From: Coprinellus micaceus
Taxonomy: Eukaryota; Basidiomycota; Agaricomycetes; Agaricales; Psathyrellaceae
DNA length: 64,000 bases
Direction: 5' to 3'
Assembly: GCA_951394405.1 (NCBI GenBank)
Contig: OX596336.1
Location: 4,588,001-4,652,000, forward strand
In this document: in pieces, positions 20,999 to 33,220 of the stretch
How positions within the stretch are numbered: position 1 is the first letter of the stretch
Layout of the letters: each line of letters begins with the position of its first letter
Made by a program: the position numbers and the translations under genes
The notes under the pieces: generated by a model
Database searches by the model: none
Told to the model about the DNA's origin: nothing
The model's input: only the letters and a program-made list of their open reading frames with translations

Positions 20999-23378
20999 CT
21001 AGCATGATGCGTACGGAACCCCCCAGTGCCCTTCAAGACGATGCAAAGTCACTCTTGAGGTCCAGCCATGCCATTTCCGCAGCCCTGGATTCCGAGGGTC
21101 CAAGCTCCCTTCCGCCCCTTTCCCGGCCGGCTCCCTCGCATCCGGACCTTCCATACCCCAGAATCCATCCCTAATGGCAAGGCCTTCACCTCCGTCCCGT
21201 CCTGGATCGCTGACCCATTCGAGAGTGAACGTCTCATCAAGGTTGATAAGTACCGCTCCGGGGTCCTGGGCCGTAGTTGGGTGTTCGTCCGTTCGAGCTT
21301 GAGAGTCGACAGAGGGATGTTCAGAGACGATACCCAGATCCCGCCGAACGTCGTCGTTCACCCACACCGCGCTGACGTTGAACAGGTCACCGCCGAAGTG
21401 CACGAGTCGAAGGTGGGAGACGAAAGAGTGCGTGAACCTGGCGACGAACGTCCCAGTTGCGGATGTATCGTTCGGTTCTTGGGGTGGCTGAGAAGATGAG
21501 ACCGACGGATGCGGCGTGGAGGACAGGATGTGTCGCACGGACGGGGAAGAGAGGAGCTCTGTGCAGTTAGCGTATGGGTTATCGTAGTTGTCGTCATCGA
21601 GTGCTGGGGTGGATAATTCAGGTGAATAATCAGAGTAAGGGTCCCGTAGCAGCTGTAACGGCACGCGGCACAGCACAATATTCCCGTACGCGGGATGCTC
21701 GAAATTTTTCTTTCCCAGTTCACTGAAAGGTCGAGTTGGGGGTTCAGGGTGGTCAGGGCGGGGCGTGACCTTCGCCTGTCTGGATATACGTTGTGCTCCG
21801 ACGACGGCGTGAAACCTATGCCAATCATACTCGGTCTTGGCGTCTTTCAGGGGGGTCATAACTACGCACCTCTCACTCCACTTCACCCTTCCCTCCTCCT
21901 CCCCAAACACTAAATGATCGACCACAGCCCACTTTGTCGCATCCATAACCCATCCCCCATTCTCCCCGTCGTTACTCAACACGACCACGCCCAGCCCCTG
22001 CCTCGGATACCTTGACACAAGACTCTTGAACCCAGGCGTATCCCCCGAATGTTCGATGACATCGACCCCGCGATATGAGTATCGCAATTGGCCCGCTCCG
22101 TACAGCACGGGGCTTGTCTCTGGGGACATCGGGACCCCAGAGAATATAGACCGCCCAGTCGTCACCCACTCCAGAACCTCGTTTGGCACGACAGTGATGT
22201 TGGGGTTGTAAGGGTGCTTGCCGCCCGAGAGAAGCATGGCGTTCCATGTTGCTAGGTCCCGAGCGGTGGAGATGATGCCCCCGGCTCCTGCACGCGTCCA
22301 TTCTTCACCTGGTCGAGAGAAGAAGGGGATTACGGGCTTCAGGGTGCCTAGCTTCCCGAGGGTGAGGTCGCGGTTGGACGCGATGTGTCCATCGGCCATT
22401 CGGTGTGCAAATCTCCCAATAGGATTGCCTTGTGGTGGGTAGGCGTCGATGTCGGCATTGGAAAACGTCGTCGAGGTCATGTTGAGAGGTTCGAGCAGGT
22501 GTTGGGTGACGTAGGACTCGTATGTCTGGTTGAGGAGGAGTTCAGGGAGGTACGATAGTGTTTCGTACATGAGGTTGTTGTACTGGAATGTTTCACGAAA
22601 TTTCGCGCTTGGGCGGAGGTATCTGAGGGACTGAATCTGGAAACCAATGTCAAATACGCCACTGCGGCGCGAAGTCGTCGCATACCTGCTCTCGAACGCC
22701 ACCCTCCCGCCATACCCTCATAAAGTCATGCCTTGGTAAACCCGTTCTGTGCGTCAACAAGTCGGCGATCGTAGCCCCTTTGGTGACGTCCTCGTCCCAC
22801 ATCTCCCAATCCTCCCCTAACAAATCCCGCACCCGAGTGCTCCAGCCCAGCTCGACTCCGTGTTTAGCCTTAAGGTTATCGGTAAGGGTCTTGTTATGGA
22901 TGAGAAGCCCCACCGAGAGCGCAAGGAAGAGTTTAGAGTTGGACGCGATGGCGAAGAGGGTGTCGGGCGTCACGGGTTTGGCAGAGGCTGGGGCGTTCTT
23001 CGAGGCGGAGCCGTACGACCCGTACTCAATCCTCCACCCTGGGTGTGCTTGGTCGGTCACCGTTCCATCTCTCTGGACGACTGCAAGGGCGATTCCAGTA
23101 GAGTTCCATTCTTTGATGAGCCGGTCGACATATTTCGCCGTTTGGTTCGATATGAGGGCACTGGATGTCGTGTCCCGCCTATCTTTCGAGGAATTCGATG
23201 CATTGAAGCCCCAGGCTGGTAGGGTGGCGTCGTTGTAGACCAATCGCGGAGCCAGCTCCGTTTTTGTGGCCCCTTGTAGTGCGGTGGAGGACAACGAGCA
23301 TACTAGAAAGGTAAGGACGGCGCCCAGGACCATCATGGTTGGGAGAAAAATGCGCCCAAGAAGTACAGTACTGCGCAT
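20999..23378 (-). CDS. Membrane-anchored serine beta-lactamase-like hydrolase
   Basis: Two exons (23378-22686 and 22636-20999) with a 49-nt intron, GTATG...CCAG, joined in phase; 776 residues. The N-terminus has a hydrophobic segment (about 8-32), a signal anchor or signal peptide. The class C beta-lactamase/PBP fold motifs are all present: SNSK (Ser146-Lys149, the nucleophile and its base), YNN (Tyr250-Asn252), and HSG (about 427-429). Fungal members of this family are usually esterases or peptidases, not drug-resistance enzymes. Beyond the catalytic domain lies an extra C-terminal region of about 280 residues with no motif I know. A TTAAGCGCCC motif is 158 bp upstream (23536-23545). Confidence 0.85.
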
Positions 23379-23535
23379 CGAACAAAATACTTGGCGACCT
23401 CATGCCGTACTCAGTTTTTTGGCGTGGGCGGGTGGGGGGCGAAAGGCTATACAGCAAACGCTACTAGCCAAGAGCTCGTCGATTCTCCGACGGTCTTGAG
23501 TGCTGAGTGAGTTTGGTAGGAGGGAGGAAGATGCC

Positions 23536-23545
23536 GGGCGCTTAA
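23536..23545 (-). promoter_or_regulatory. TTAAGCGCCC motif upstream of the hydrolase
   Basis: An exact copy of the recurrent 10-mer, on the same strand as the serine hydrolase and 158 bp before its ATG. Confidence 0.35.
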
Positions 23546-24140
23546 CTGCCTGACTCGGCACGCCAAGTCTTGCCACGTGTTTGTCGGTAAACCCTAACCC
23601 AACACAATTCCAACTCAGTCTGTCGAGCTCTGTCGAGTCGAAGTATCTCTTTGCTCCCAACCTGCATGTCAGATTCCTCAGTGGACTCCCTGAAAGGCCA
23701 ATTTGGTGCTCCATGTAGGCGACATATATACTAGCGGCCCACATACTCACACAGCCAAAGGCTATGCGCCTTTAACCCCGATAAATGCCAGACTCCAGGC
23801 CAGCTGAAGCCACCAGGACCGTCGGATGGCCGATGCCTCGCGCAGCCCCTCTAATTCTTCTTCTGTTCATCTCTGTCAAACGCTGTGGTAATTCTCGACA
23901 GTAGGACGGCGACTTCACAAGCGTGATACTTTAAACGAACGACCCAAGCCACGGTACACATCCAGGCCCAAACACACGGCAGGTGTCTATTCCGTGGAAC
24001 CCACTCACCCCGTTCACCAATGGAGGTCCACTGGACCAAGTGTGCACATATGGACCCCAGTGATCAGTTTGGCTTGGGGGTTAGGCTACAAAAAGACAGA
24101 CGCGACTCTGCTAGCCAACCCAACGTTTCCAACCCCCACC

Positions 24141-27071
24141 ATGATCTCTGAAGAATTCGTTCGACAATTCCTCTGGACCGGCGCCCTGAGGAAGTCGGGT
24201 TCATCAGCCTTTTCCTCTCCCCCCAACCTCCGCTTGCCCCGGGGCATCCTCTGCGAGCTCAACTCTCTCGTGTCCTTGGCCTTCTCGAACATCGAAAGGG
24301 CATGTGCTGACACGGCGAATGCCTTCCTGAACGTGCCCCTGCAGCAGAAATGCGCTGTGATTTCGTGCCCACAATTTCAAGGCACCCAGGTCATCGACGC
24401 TGCTGTTAGGCATATTGCTGGGAAGCAAGATGCCGACGTACTGGTTCTCGACGCATTAGAACTTGCATGTGGTAAGTTCGGGGTGTTAGGGCCTGGTACG
24501 TCGATTTGCTTGCATACCTCCTCACCAGCCGTGGGTGTTAACCGTGTACCCACAGAGGGCGAGCTCATCGACAAACTGTATCACGCCTACGAGTGTGGTT
24601 TGGCTGCGGACAAATCGTTTCTGGATGATGGCACCCTTCGCTTCTTCGAAGACCTTCTTACCGTTTCTGCACCTACCTCTAACCCACCGCCTCTTCGACG
24701 CCGAATCATTTACATGCGCGACTTCCAGTTCATTGACGCAGCTTCAATGACTCTCCTGACGTATATCCTGCACTCGCTCTACCACCCATTCGCACCAAAC
24801 TACCCTCCGGACCCTTACGCTCCCGTCAGGCCCCGCCCCCAACCGTCCACCAGGTTCACTCCCCTTTTGGTGTTTGGCTCCAACTGGAAAACGGACAACC
24901 CTCTGTTCATCGGCAACCAACCCAGCCCCGCGCTCAAGGACCATCCATTCCTAAGTTCCCTCCTCACCCACACTCATAGCTCCATCTCCACGGCCAACAA
25001 TATCCCGCAGAAGTGTCCCTCTACAGTCGGAGTATCACCACCTCCCTTTGACCCAGGTTTGGGGACTAAGGTCACCGAGTTGGTGGAGAGGGCGGTTAAG
25101 GTGACAGTATTTGCTGCGAACGTCAAAGCTGGAGCTGTAGAGGAGCGTTGGCAAAAGGACGCTCAGGCAACCTTGTTCAAGACTCTGAACCGGGCCATCT
25201 TTCGTGCCTGCTTAGACCGCGGTGAGCATTGTATGGGGGAATATCCATACACTTATCTCCCGTTGGACTTGATGTAAGTTCCGCAGCCTACCGACCTAAA
25301 TGCTCACTCAATTCTAATGTACTAATCACTTTGTATTTGCAGACCTGGTTGTACTATCCTCGGAGTACCTGATGCTGTGAGAGTCGCATCTGTCGTGATG
25401 AGTTTCGTTGGCCCTGGATCTAATTCGCGGGAACCCTCGCAATGGTTTGAGGCCTGTGTTCAAGAGGCGTTTGATATTTACAAGCGCGCCGAGCGAGAAC
25501 GATCGGATTGGCAGAGAACCAGCAACCCGCTGGCTCCTAAATCTGATAGCTCATCTAGCGATACAACCTCCACAGCCCAGTCAATCCTGAACTCTTATGC
25601 CCAGCTTTCGGCGCTTCCTCTTCACGACATCCTACAAGGCGTATCGCCACAAGCGCACAGCATGGCAGGATGTATCGTAGACGTCGGTATGCCTCATTTC
25701 CTGGCCCTTGGCCAATTCCGGGCACAGAGAAATGACCTCGATGTACAGGTAGTATCGTAACGACCTTCGACGACGTGTTCGTCGACCCCGAAACCGTTGA
25801 ATCCCTCCAAACGATCATCTCTCTTCCACTCCTCTATCCGTCCTACTTCAACTCGGGGATCCTCGCCAAAGAGGCGATTGGTGGCATCCTCCTCTATGGG
25901 CCGCCGGGGACAGGGAAAACGATGCTGTGTCGGGCGCTGGCAAAATCGAGTCATGCGAGGATGCTCCACATCCAACCGAGTGATATCAATGACAAATGGT
26001 TTGGGGAGGCGGAGAAGAGAGTCTCTGCAGTGTTCGTGAGTTGAAGCCTTCGTTAGCGCTGGTACAGTGGTGCTTATTGGGGATTGATAGGAACTCGCAT
26101 ACCGGCTCTCCCCATGCATTGTTTTTATTGATGAGATCGACGCCCTATTCAGTTGTAGGAACGATGAAACCAGGTCTTGTGAGAGGAATGTCGTAAGCCT
26201 CTCTCTCTGCTCCTCGCCACATCTCCGACACCTGACATGACCCTCGACACACAGCTCACGGAATTCATGCAGGTGGGCTCTCCTCGGGCATTACTGTTCT
26301 CTTCTTACTCAGGACTTACGCCATGGTATAGGGCATGGATGGCCTTAGGTCGGCCAAGAAGAATAGAGACAGCCACGTCGTTGTCGTGGGTGCGACCAAC
26401 CGAGTAAGCACCACTTCCCTCATTATGAAAGCGAGTTGTGCTCATCATCCTCCCCAGCCGTACGACCTCGACCATGCCGTGCTCCGTCGCATGCCTAGAA
26501 GAATCCTAGTCGATATCCCAAGCCGTCAGCTACGCCTAGGTGTGCATGCAAACTCCCCTTCGCGAGATGTTTGCTGACCATGACGTCGACTCTGGTAGGG
26601 ATCCTCTCCTCGTATCTTCGTGACGAGGTCCTCGATTCGGACGTTAGCATCGACCAATTGGCGACTGACACAGAAGGGTTCTCAGGATCAGATCTCAAGG
26701 GTGAGTCCCTTTCCTGACCATTTTCACCAGCATTGCCAGCTGATCGACCCTTAGACTTATGCGTAGCCGCTGCCCTCGCTTCGGTTAAACAGGCCATCGG
26801 GCCACAATGGAAGGAACGTGTCTCTGAACCTCTGAGTCCAATCAACGCCGACGCGGGGGAGAGGGAAGAAGGTCAGGAACTGGGGCTTCCTGTTCGCAGG
26901 ATTACCACAGCCAATATATGCCAGGCCCGACTCGAGATATCCAAATCGATCACCAGGAACCCCGGGGATAGGTTGCAAGTGTGGCATAGCTCCCATTCAA
27001 CTGGGGATCTGGATGAGAAACCGATGATTCCGGGACCAAGGGAGCGTGTTAGGTGCGACGGCCGACATTAG
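24141..27071 (+). CDS. AAA1: AAA-ATPase, Msp1/ATAD1-like, no Gly-rich tail
   Basis: Multi-exon. The first exons are 24141-24495, 24556-25273, 25343-25686 and from 25749, with phases 1, 2 and 1 as in AAA2. The N-terminal half has beta-strand-like blocks in NTPase order (CAVISCPQ, ADVLVLDALEL, RRIIYMRDFQF, LLVFGSN) but no Walker A lysine, suggesting a degenerate NTPase domain. The C-terminal half is a canonical AAA module: Walker A GPPGTGKT (about 25900), INDKWFGEAEK, Walker B CIVFIDEIDALF (about 26125), LTEFMQGMDG, sensor 1 VVVVGATNR, Arg-finger LRRMPRR, and GFSGSDLKDLCVAAAL. The AAA core resembles the Msp1/ATAD1 membrane-protein extractases; the substrate is unknown. All key residues are present. 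Unlike AAA2 and AAA3 it ends in a short charged tail. Confidence 0.8.
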
Positions 27072-27387
27072 GTTCGCGCCCTCTTAGTAGAAGTTTCAGC
27101 AACTGCAGTATAGTATAAATAACAAAGCGTCATATCTCATTCCTTATCCAAGTTTTATCCGAACCGCAAACGCGAAAATACTGCTCACGACTCGATCCTA
27201 CTCCGTCTCCAGAGCGTTCCCATCCTAGCTCATTTTCGCCACGGTCCACATTGAAATGCCCTCCATCAAAAAAGGTGTGCCGATCTGTGGATAGGCGCGC
27301 AGGGGCCAGGGCTGCCTCACAGGGGCCATGCTTTTCTCAGCCCGATCTAGCTAACTGGTGCCCCACACATCGAATCGACCGTAATCC

Positions 27388-29509
27388 TTAAGATATACCT
27401 ACAATGCTATGCCTACTGCCAATCACCCTGTATCTCTCTCCCTCTTGAGCACCAGCCGTGTACTGCAGCTTGACCACAAGCGAAGATCCGTAGCACGCAT
27501 TTAACCTAAACTTTGCTTCAGCATAAACGCCCATATCTGAGCCCTCTTCTATCCTGGTCTCGAACATGTCCCGGGACGCGCTGCCGAATTTGATCTGTTC
27601 TTCCACGCGCGCCCTCAACGCCTCGGATCGCGGGTCATGGTAGAACATTCGAGCTTCGTTTTGAGAATAGAAGTCCAAGAGAATCCAGCGGTCCAAGTAC
27701 GAGGGGTGGTGATGAATGCCTTGAGAAGGGGTGAGCTCGGGAGGCGAAGGGAGGTTGGCGTTCGCGAATGATTCGACAAGCTTTAGCTGATCGTGTTGGA
27801 TGCTGGGGGAGGGCCATGCGTGTTCGCTTTTCAGCACTGAATGAATTAATAATCAGTTGGGATTTTGTCGAATTCACCGAACCGAGAGCGCCAAACTGAC
27901 CTCGGTGGGCCTCAGATAAAGCAGAGCATTCGTTGGAGTGGTGGTTAATCCAATACTTCCGCTGACACTCCTCTGAGCAGAAGAGTACTGCGCGACATGC
28001 GCTGCAAGTCTTGAAATCGAGTGTAGCCGGATCGTTTTCATTACACTTCTCAAGTCCATTCTGTATCGGAGTTGTCAGCAACATTACACATGTGGGGAAG
28101 CGTTGATGGGCACCTTGATATAGGCGCACACGTTAAAGGCTCTGTCCTTATCAGGGGACAGAATATCCTTCGCTCGTTGAAAGAACGCGCGGTACTCGTG
28201 GTACACCGAGTCCCCATCTTCCTGAGCCAATGCCAACTTAGGCGCCTCCCAGTACCTATCGTCTTTGCGAGATATCGCGACCTCGAGTATCCTCTGAGGG
28301 TAGAGATGTCCAAGTAGGGAGCGTAGCGCGTTCTTTGCGAGCGGGGTGGATACGTGGGGCGTACACCAGGCAATGCATGGAAGTATACCCCCTCTCACGA
28401 GCTCCCCTACGGCAGTTGTCCACTTGAACTTCAATCGCGTGGCTAGGAGGACGAGCGACCCGATACAGTCGGCAACTTGCTCCCAGATGTCCGTATCTTT
28501 GACCTTATGTCCATTCGACTTTTCGCACCACTTCAAAAGGGCAGCAGGGTAGGCCGAGAGGATCCGCTGATATCGAGGAGGCGGGTGGAAGTAGTAATTG
28601 CCAAAGAGCTGGGAGAGGACCCTGCAAAGGCGGGATAAGTCCTGGATTGTGCCTTGAAGGCTGGCGGCGTTCATCGACCCAACCCTGGTCTGCAACTCCT
28701 CAGCGCGCTTGAGGAACATCTTCAACATGGGCTCCCTTTGGGTTTTAGGGTGAGCTATGAATAGCGCCCGCATGTTCTGCAAAGAGATTTGCCTCGAGGT
28801 GCAGAACTCTAGCGTTTGGATATCGACGACGCCGGCGTCCGGTGTATGTGTAAGTTGGTAGTGGCTTTTGGAACGTGGGTCGATCTGGCATAGGGCGGTG
28901 CAGACGACACGCACGCTGCCCGGGTTGGCCATAAGCTCTTCCTTGAAATACTGGTTCTTGTCGTTGGTGCTGGCAATGATAAGTAGCAAGTAGGAGCAGC
29001 TCGACACGACCAGTCGAGAATTTGTGAAACCAGAGGCATCGGCGAGGAGGAAGGCGATCCATTTGAGGACGCCCGGCCAGCTTTCGGTGACCATATCCCA
29101 GCACCGTTTGGAGTACTCGTCGAGCGCCGGTGATTCGGGCGCGAAGTCGAGGGCGACGAGCAGGGGTTGGAGGTCACGGAGCGCTTCGAGAGCGACGGTT
29201 ATCCTCACAGAGGTAGCTCTGTTCTCCATCCGTGTTGGAAATACTGCTGGGATATTGGAGGCGTCCAGGCCCTCGAGACACGTCTCGAGGATCGTGAAAT
29301 CGTCCTTCTTTAATAGGTACTCCATAAGATTCTGCGCCCACTGCGGCTGCGGCAGACCATCAGCGTTTTTGAGAAGCTGTTGGTCAAAGGTAAGGCCGAG
29401 GAACGTCGTATTCGCGGAGAAAGATAGTTCGTACCTTGCCCATCTTCGAAGGTCTGTGCCCAGGTAGAAACTTGGTCACGGCGTCATTTACGGCTTCGAG
29501 GGGCCCCAT
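27388..29509 (-). CDS. M1: MYND-finger protein
   Basis: Four exons: 29509-29435, 29376-28114, 28060-27901 and 27836-27388, giving 648 residues. Exon 1 is short and basic. Exon 2 encodes about 420 mostly helical residues of an unnamed, ARM-like domain shared by all five paralogs (SWPGVLKWIAFLL; ALCQIDPRSKSHY). Exon 3 holds the MYND finger CSACRAVLFCSEECQRKYW...HHSNEC. Exon 4 is a shared C-terminal domain ending in GSRHSIVGIS. MYND fingers bind Pro-rich partner peptides. The usual first C-x2-C pair is weak here (VCAYIKNGLEKC). The gene is next to AAA1, tail to tail. Confidence 0.8.
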
Positions 29510-30684
29510 CCTCCTGATGGGCATTGCGAGTATGCGAGCCGCGACGTGGAGCTGTCAGTCCCCCACCTTTCCTTCGAGTTGGAAGTTGTAGTCACCTCTT
29601 GACAAGGATCGTGGAGGATCAGGAGAGAGAGGAACACGAGGTAACCTCGGCTGCCAATTCGGTTCAGTAGCGCCGGGGTTAGGGGTTGAGGTCACGTGAA
29701 TTACCTTAAGCGCCCGCTACACCCGGGCTCTGAAAGAAGAGGTCGGGACATCTAAGACAACGTCTAACCGGTTTGACATAAATGGGTCTTAAAATTTCAA
29801 CAGGGACCCGAGCGTTATGCGGCATGCGCGCCCCCCCTCGCAATGTCACTTTTCGTTTTTCCATTGTGAAACCAAAGTAGTGCAGCGAGAGGCTCCGTGC
29901 GTGGGTGCGCGTCAGTTAGTATTTGGGTAGGGTTTCCCGCCTTTCTGAGCACCTCAGAACTGTAATCAACGGTATGTCCCAATTTTCTGTGCTTAATTCC
30001 ATCTTCGAACATACACCTCTCCTCGGAAGTCGAGTCATTGGCCAGCGATTATCTCGTGCACGTTGTCTCCCGGAGGGCCAAAAGTCTTCTCCAGCATCTA
30101 GGCCTGGCAAGCGATCCATTTGGTTAGAGTAAACCCAAGGGGGTTCTTGGAAGGGCCCATACAAGTTTGAGCGCTTAATTGGGGCCACGCGTCTGATCCG
30201 CGTGAGGCAAGTGACCGGAGTCATGACGGTCACCCGGCTACAATTCGGGGAGAGTTGTTCCGGTTCGGAATCCGGATAACTCTCTCTCCAACCGCGTTGA
30301 CGGTGAGCTCAACCCCAAGGCATGCACCATTCCTGGGTTACAATTCCAACCCATCCGGTCTGGCAGACCACATCAGAGCCTCTTCCAGTGGCATGCCAGT
30401 GGCCTCCCTACGCGCACGAAACGTGGAAGGCAGGTCAGAGGCGTTGATGGTTGGCAGGCACGGAATTTCCAGCGTGCGATTTTGAACAACCGAATTCGAG
30501 CGGCTGTGATGCTGACACTGCAGGTTTCCTGTCGAAGCACCCACCGGTCCACCAGAAGGTGACACAACGCCCAGTATCACCATTCGTTGCGATCGCGACT
30601 TCCCACTGCTCACCCCACACAGTTCACCAACCTTAAAATTGTTGTTACACAGACCCAAAACCGATTCCGGCGAGAGTAGGGCAC
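29510..30684. other. Intergenic region between divergent M1 and M2
   Basis: This 1.2-kb stretch separates two divergent MYND paralogs. It contains an exact TTAAGCGCCC at 29706-29715. I see no reliable gene, RNA or repeat; short frames on both strands lack domains. Confidence 0.45.
29706..29715 (+). promoter_or_regulatory. TTAAGCGCCC motif upstream of M1
   Basis: An exact copy of the recurrent 10-mer, 197 bp before the M1 ATG but on the opposite strand to M1. Confidence 0.3.
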
Positions 30685-32830
30685 ATGCCTCCCCCACTGG
30701 CACCAGGTTCTGCTAGCTACCGTGGGGCAGACACACCGTCATACGAACGCTCAAAGTCCTTCAAGGTGAGCTCAGACTATACATGGAGCCCACCTGAGCG
30801 ACACAACGAAAGGTGCTCATCCCTTTGTCTCCTCAGCTCCTGGTGAACAGCGACAAACACCCCCGAGACGAATGGGCTCAAAGGCTAACGCAGCACCTCG
30901 CTACAACAGGAGACTTCTCTATTATTCAGGGATGCCTTCATGCACTGGACGCTTTCAAGATTCCAAAGAACCACACGGCACTCCAGAGCAAGGAAAGCTG
31001 GCAACATCCAATCGAAGGAGCCGTGAATGGGATGACACGTATCGCTCACCTATTAATGGCCTTAGACTACGCCCAGCAATCCGATCCAGTCACTCAATAC
31101 TCAACTCGGTGCTATAACTTGCTCAATGAGCGCTGGTCCGATGTGCTCAAGTGGATCGCATTCCTCGTCTCAGACGAATTCTTCAAGTACTCACAGCCGC
31201 GGGTTGCAGTCTCATCCTCCTTCGACATCCTTGGTGCAGTAGTCAATATTGACGGGCCATCCAACGTCTTCAGGGACGACATCCTCTCTGCCCACAGCAC
31301 CGCAGATGCGATCTACCGCGTTCTATGCGAGGTTGACCCCCAAACTGGACATTATTACGACCGTCTGGACCCGTCTGGCCGGTACGAGCTGGCGACTCTT
31401 TGCCTCCGATCCGTCATTGAAACATCCCTCCCCGCCATGAGTTCGCGGTTAGGGTCGTATCCAACAGCGACCAGGAATGCCATTTTCAAAATGTTTGCGG
31501 GACGGGCCACGGTTCTAGCCTCCGACCCGATGCCTCATCCGCCACCTCGTGCCATCGAACACCTAGACTACCTCGTCTGGGCGGCTCGAGCGCTTATCGA
31601 AAGCTCTAACTGTTCACCTTCGACACAAACCTCAAGCATGCTTACAGCGTTTATCCACACCCTGGCGTACCTGTGCGAGAGACTGAGCCAGAGCGATTCG
31701 GTTGAACCGACAACTTGGGTTCTCGTGTCCGATTGCGTCATGAGTCTCGTTCGTTTCGCGACGTCGTCGTTTCGATGGACATCCGGTCTCCTTTGCCTCG
31801 TCGAGGGGGGCCTCTTCGCATGTGTGTCTGCATGCATCCACCATGTATACACCACGAACTCCCCACTGCGTCGCATTCTCCGTACCATGTACACGTCGAA
31901 GGTCTACTCTGCTGCTGTCAACAGGGGTGACACTTTCTCGTGGAAATCCAACAGCGTCCCCCAGGGCATATCGAAGGAAGCCAGAATCGCCCACCAACAA
32001 TATGACCAGCTATTTCAACGAAGCCAGAGTGCGTTCACCGACAGGGCGAAGACCCCGAGAATCAACATGTGCAATAACTCGAAGGTGAGTTTCAACATTC
32101 GAAGCCATCAGCCCAGATGCTCATTTCTCGTTTAGCGTACACATTCGTTCAAATCTACCGACACAGAGTTTAAGACCTGTGGCGCTTGTCGCTCGGTTCT
32201 GTATTGCTCTCCAGAATGTCAAAAGCAGGATTGGGACGTGTTCCATCGCCAAGAATGCGCCGTCCTCTCGGTAACATACAAAGGTACGTAGAGCTCACAT
32301 TGTTTGGGTCGATACAGCCCTGACAAACGGCCACAGAATCCAAGGGGCAGCGCATTTGGCCATCAGTGCATGTCAGGGAGGATCAGCTCCTGCTAATCGA
32401 GACGTTCGCGAATGATAAATTCCCGCCGCCCTCCACCATCTCCCAAGGGTACCTCAAAGGTTGCCGATACTTGTCCGTGTCGGGCGAACAGTTGAACGCG
32501 CTCCGAGACGGGATGTTCAGTGCTGCGTTCGTCATGCTCGAGTTCAATACCGGCCCAGACAGCACCATGGACTTTCGCCCGGCGCACTCTGACCTGGTGC
32601 GATCTTACCTCGACCATGAGCTGAGTAGCGCGGGAACTGCCCCATGGCAGCCCCGGCTTCAAGGGTTCGTCGGAAACTCCAGGCAGAAGTCTCATAAATC
32701 GGTGCTGGTCGAGGCAAGGTTCTGCCTCATTAGAAAGATAATGGCCGTGTTTGCAGAGCTAGAATACTTGGGCAGTGAGCCAGATAGGCGTCGGTATAGG
32801 ATCGTAAACAGCATTTCTCGTGTCATATGA
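30685..32830 (+). CDS. M2: MYND-finger protein
   Basis: Four exons (30685-30765, 30837-32084, 32136-32283, 32337-32830) sum to 656 residues with phases identical to M1. The helical domain occupies about residues 28-443 (RWSDVLKWIAFLVSD; VLCEVDPQTGHYY). The MYND finger is CGACRSVLYCSPECQKQDW..FHRQEC. The exon boundary falls inside the region preceding it (INMCNNSK then RTHSFK), where a canonical finger would have a second Cys; here it is missing, so one zinc site may be incomplete. The C-terminal domain ends NSISRVI. Confidence 0.82.
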
Positions 32831-33220
32831 CGTGCATTATAGTGTCACACGGGGGTCTCCCTTGGTTCTCCCTTACGATGGTCATCCTGGAGTGTCAAAA
32901 ACTTTTGCTGGTCGCCCCTGGGCTATCTGAGGTAGGAAGGTAGGTAGGTTCCGAGCGACGCGGAGTGGGATCGACCTGGGTTGACGTCACGGGCTCTCTA
33001 TTCAACAGCGCGGCTTCTCAAGATTATCGAAGATGATCCTTTCTCCTGAACCGCCAACGGTGAGGTAAAATTCAAACGCTTCATTGTTCTTTGGTCAGAA
33101 TGGGTCCTCATGTTAATCATCCATCTTAAAGATTCGGGAGCTCGAGTCGGCTAGAGCACTTGGCCTCTCGACGGACACCATACCCCGCCAGCCCCAACGA
33201 ACACATCTGAGCTGACAAGA

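Noticed and set aside
30813..30836. Met at 30813 as the start of M2
   Set aside because: It lies in the intron; all five paralogs use a short first exon, and ATG 30685 gives the matching phase.
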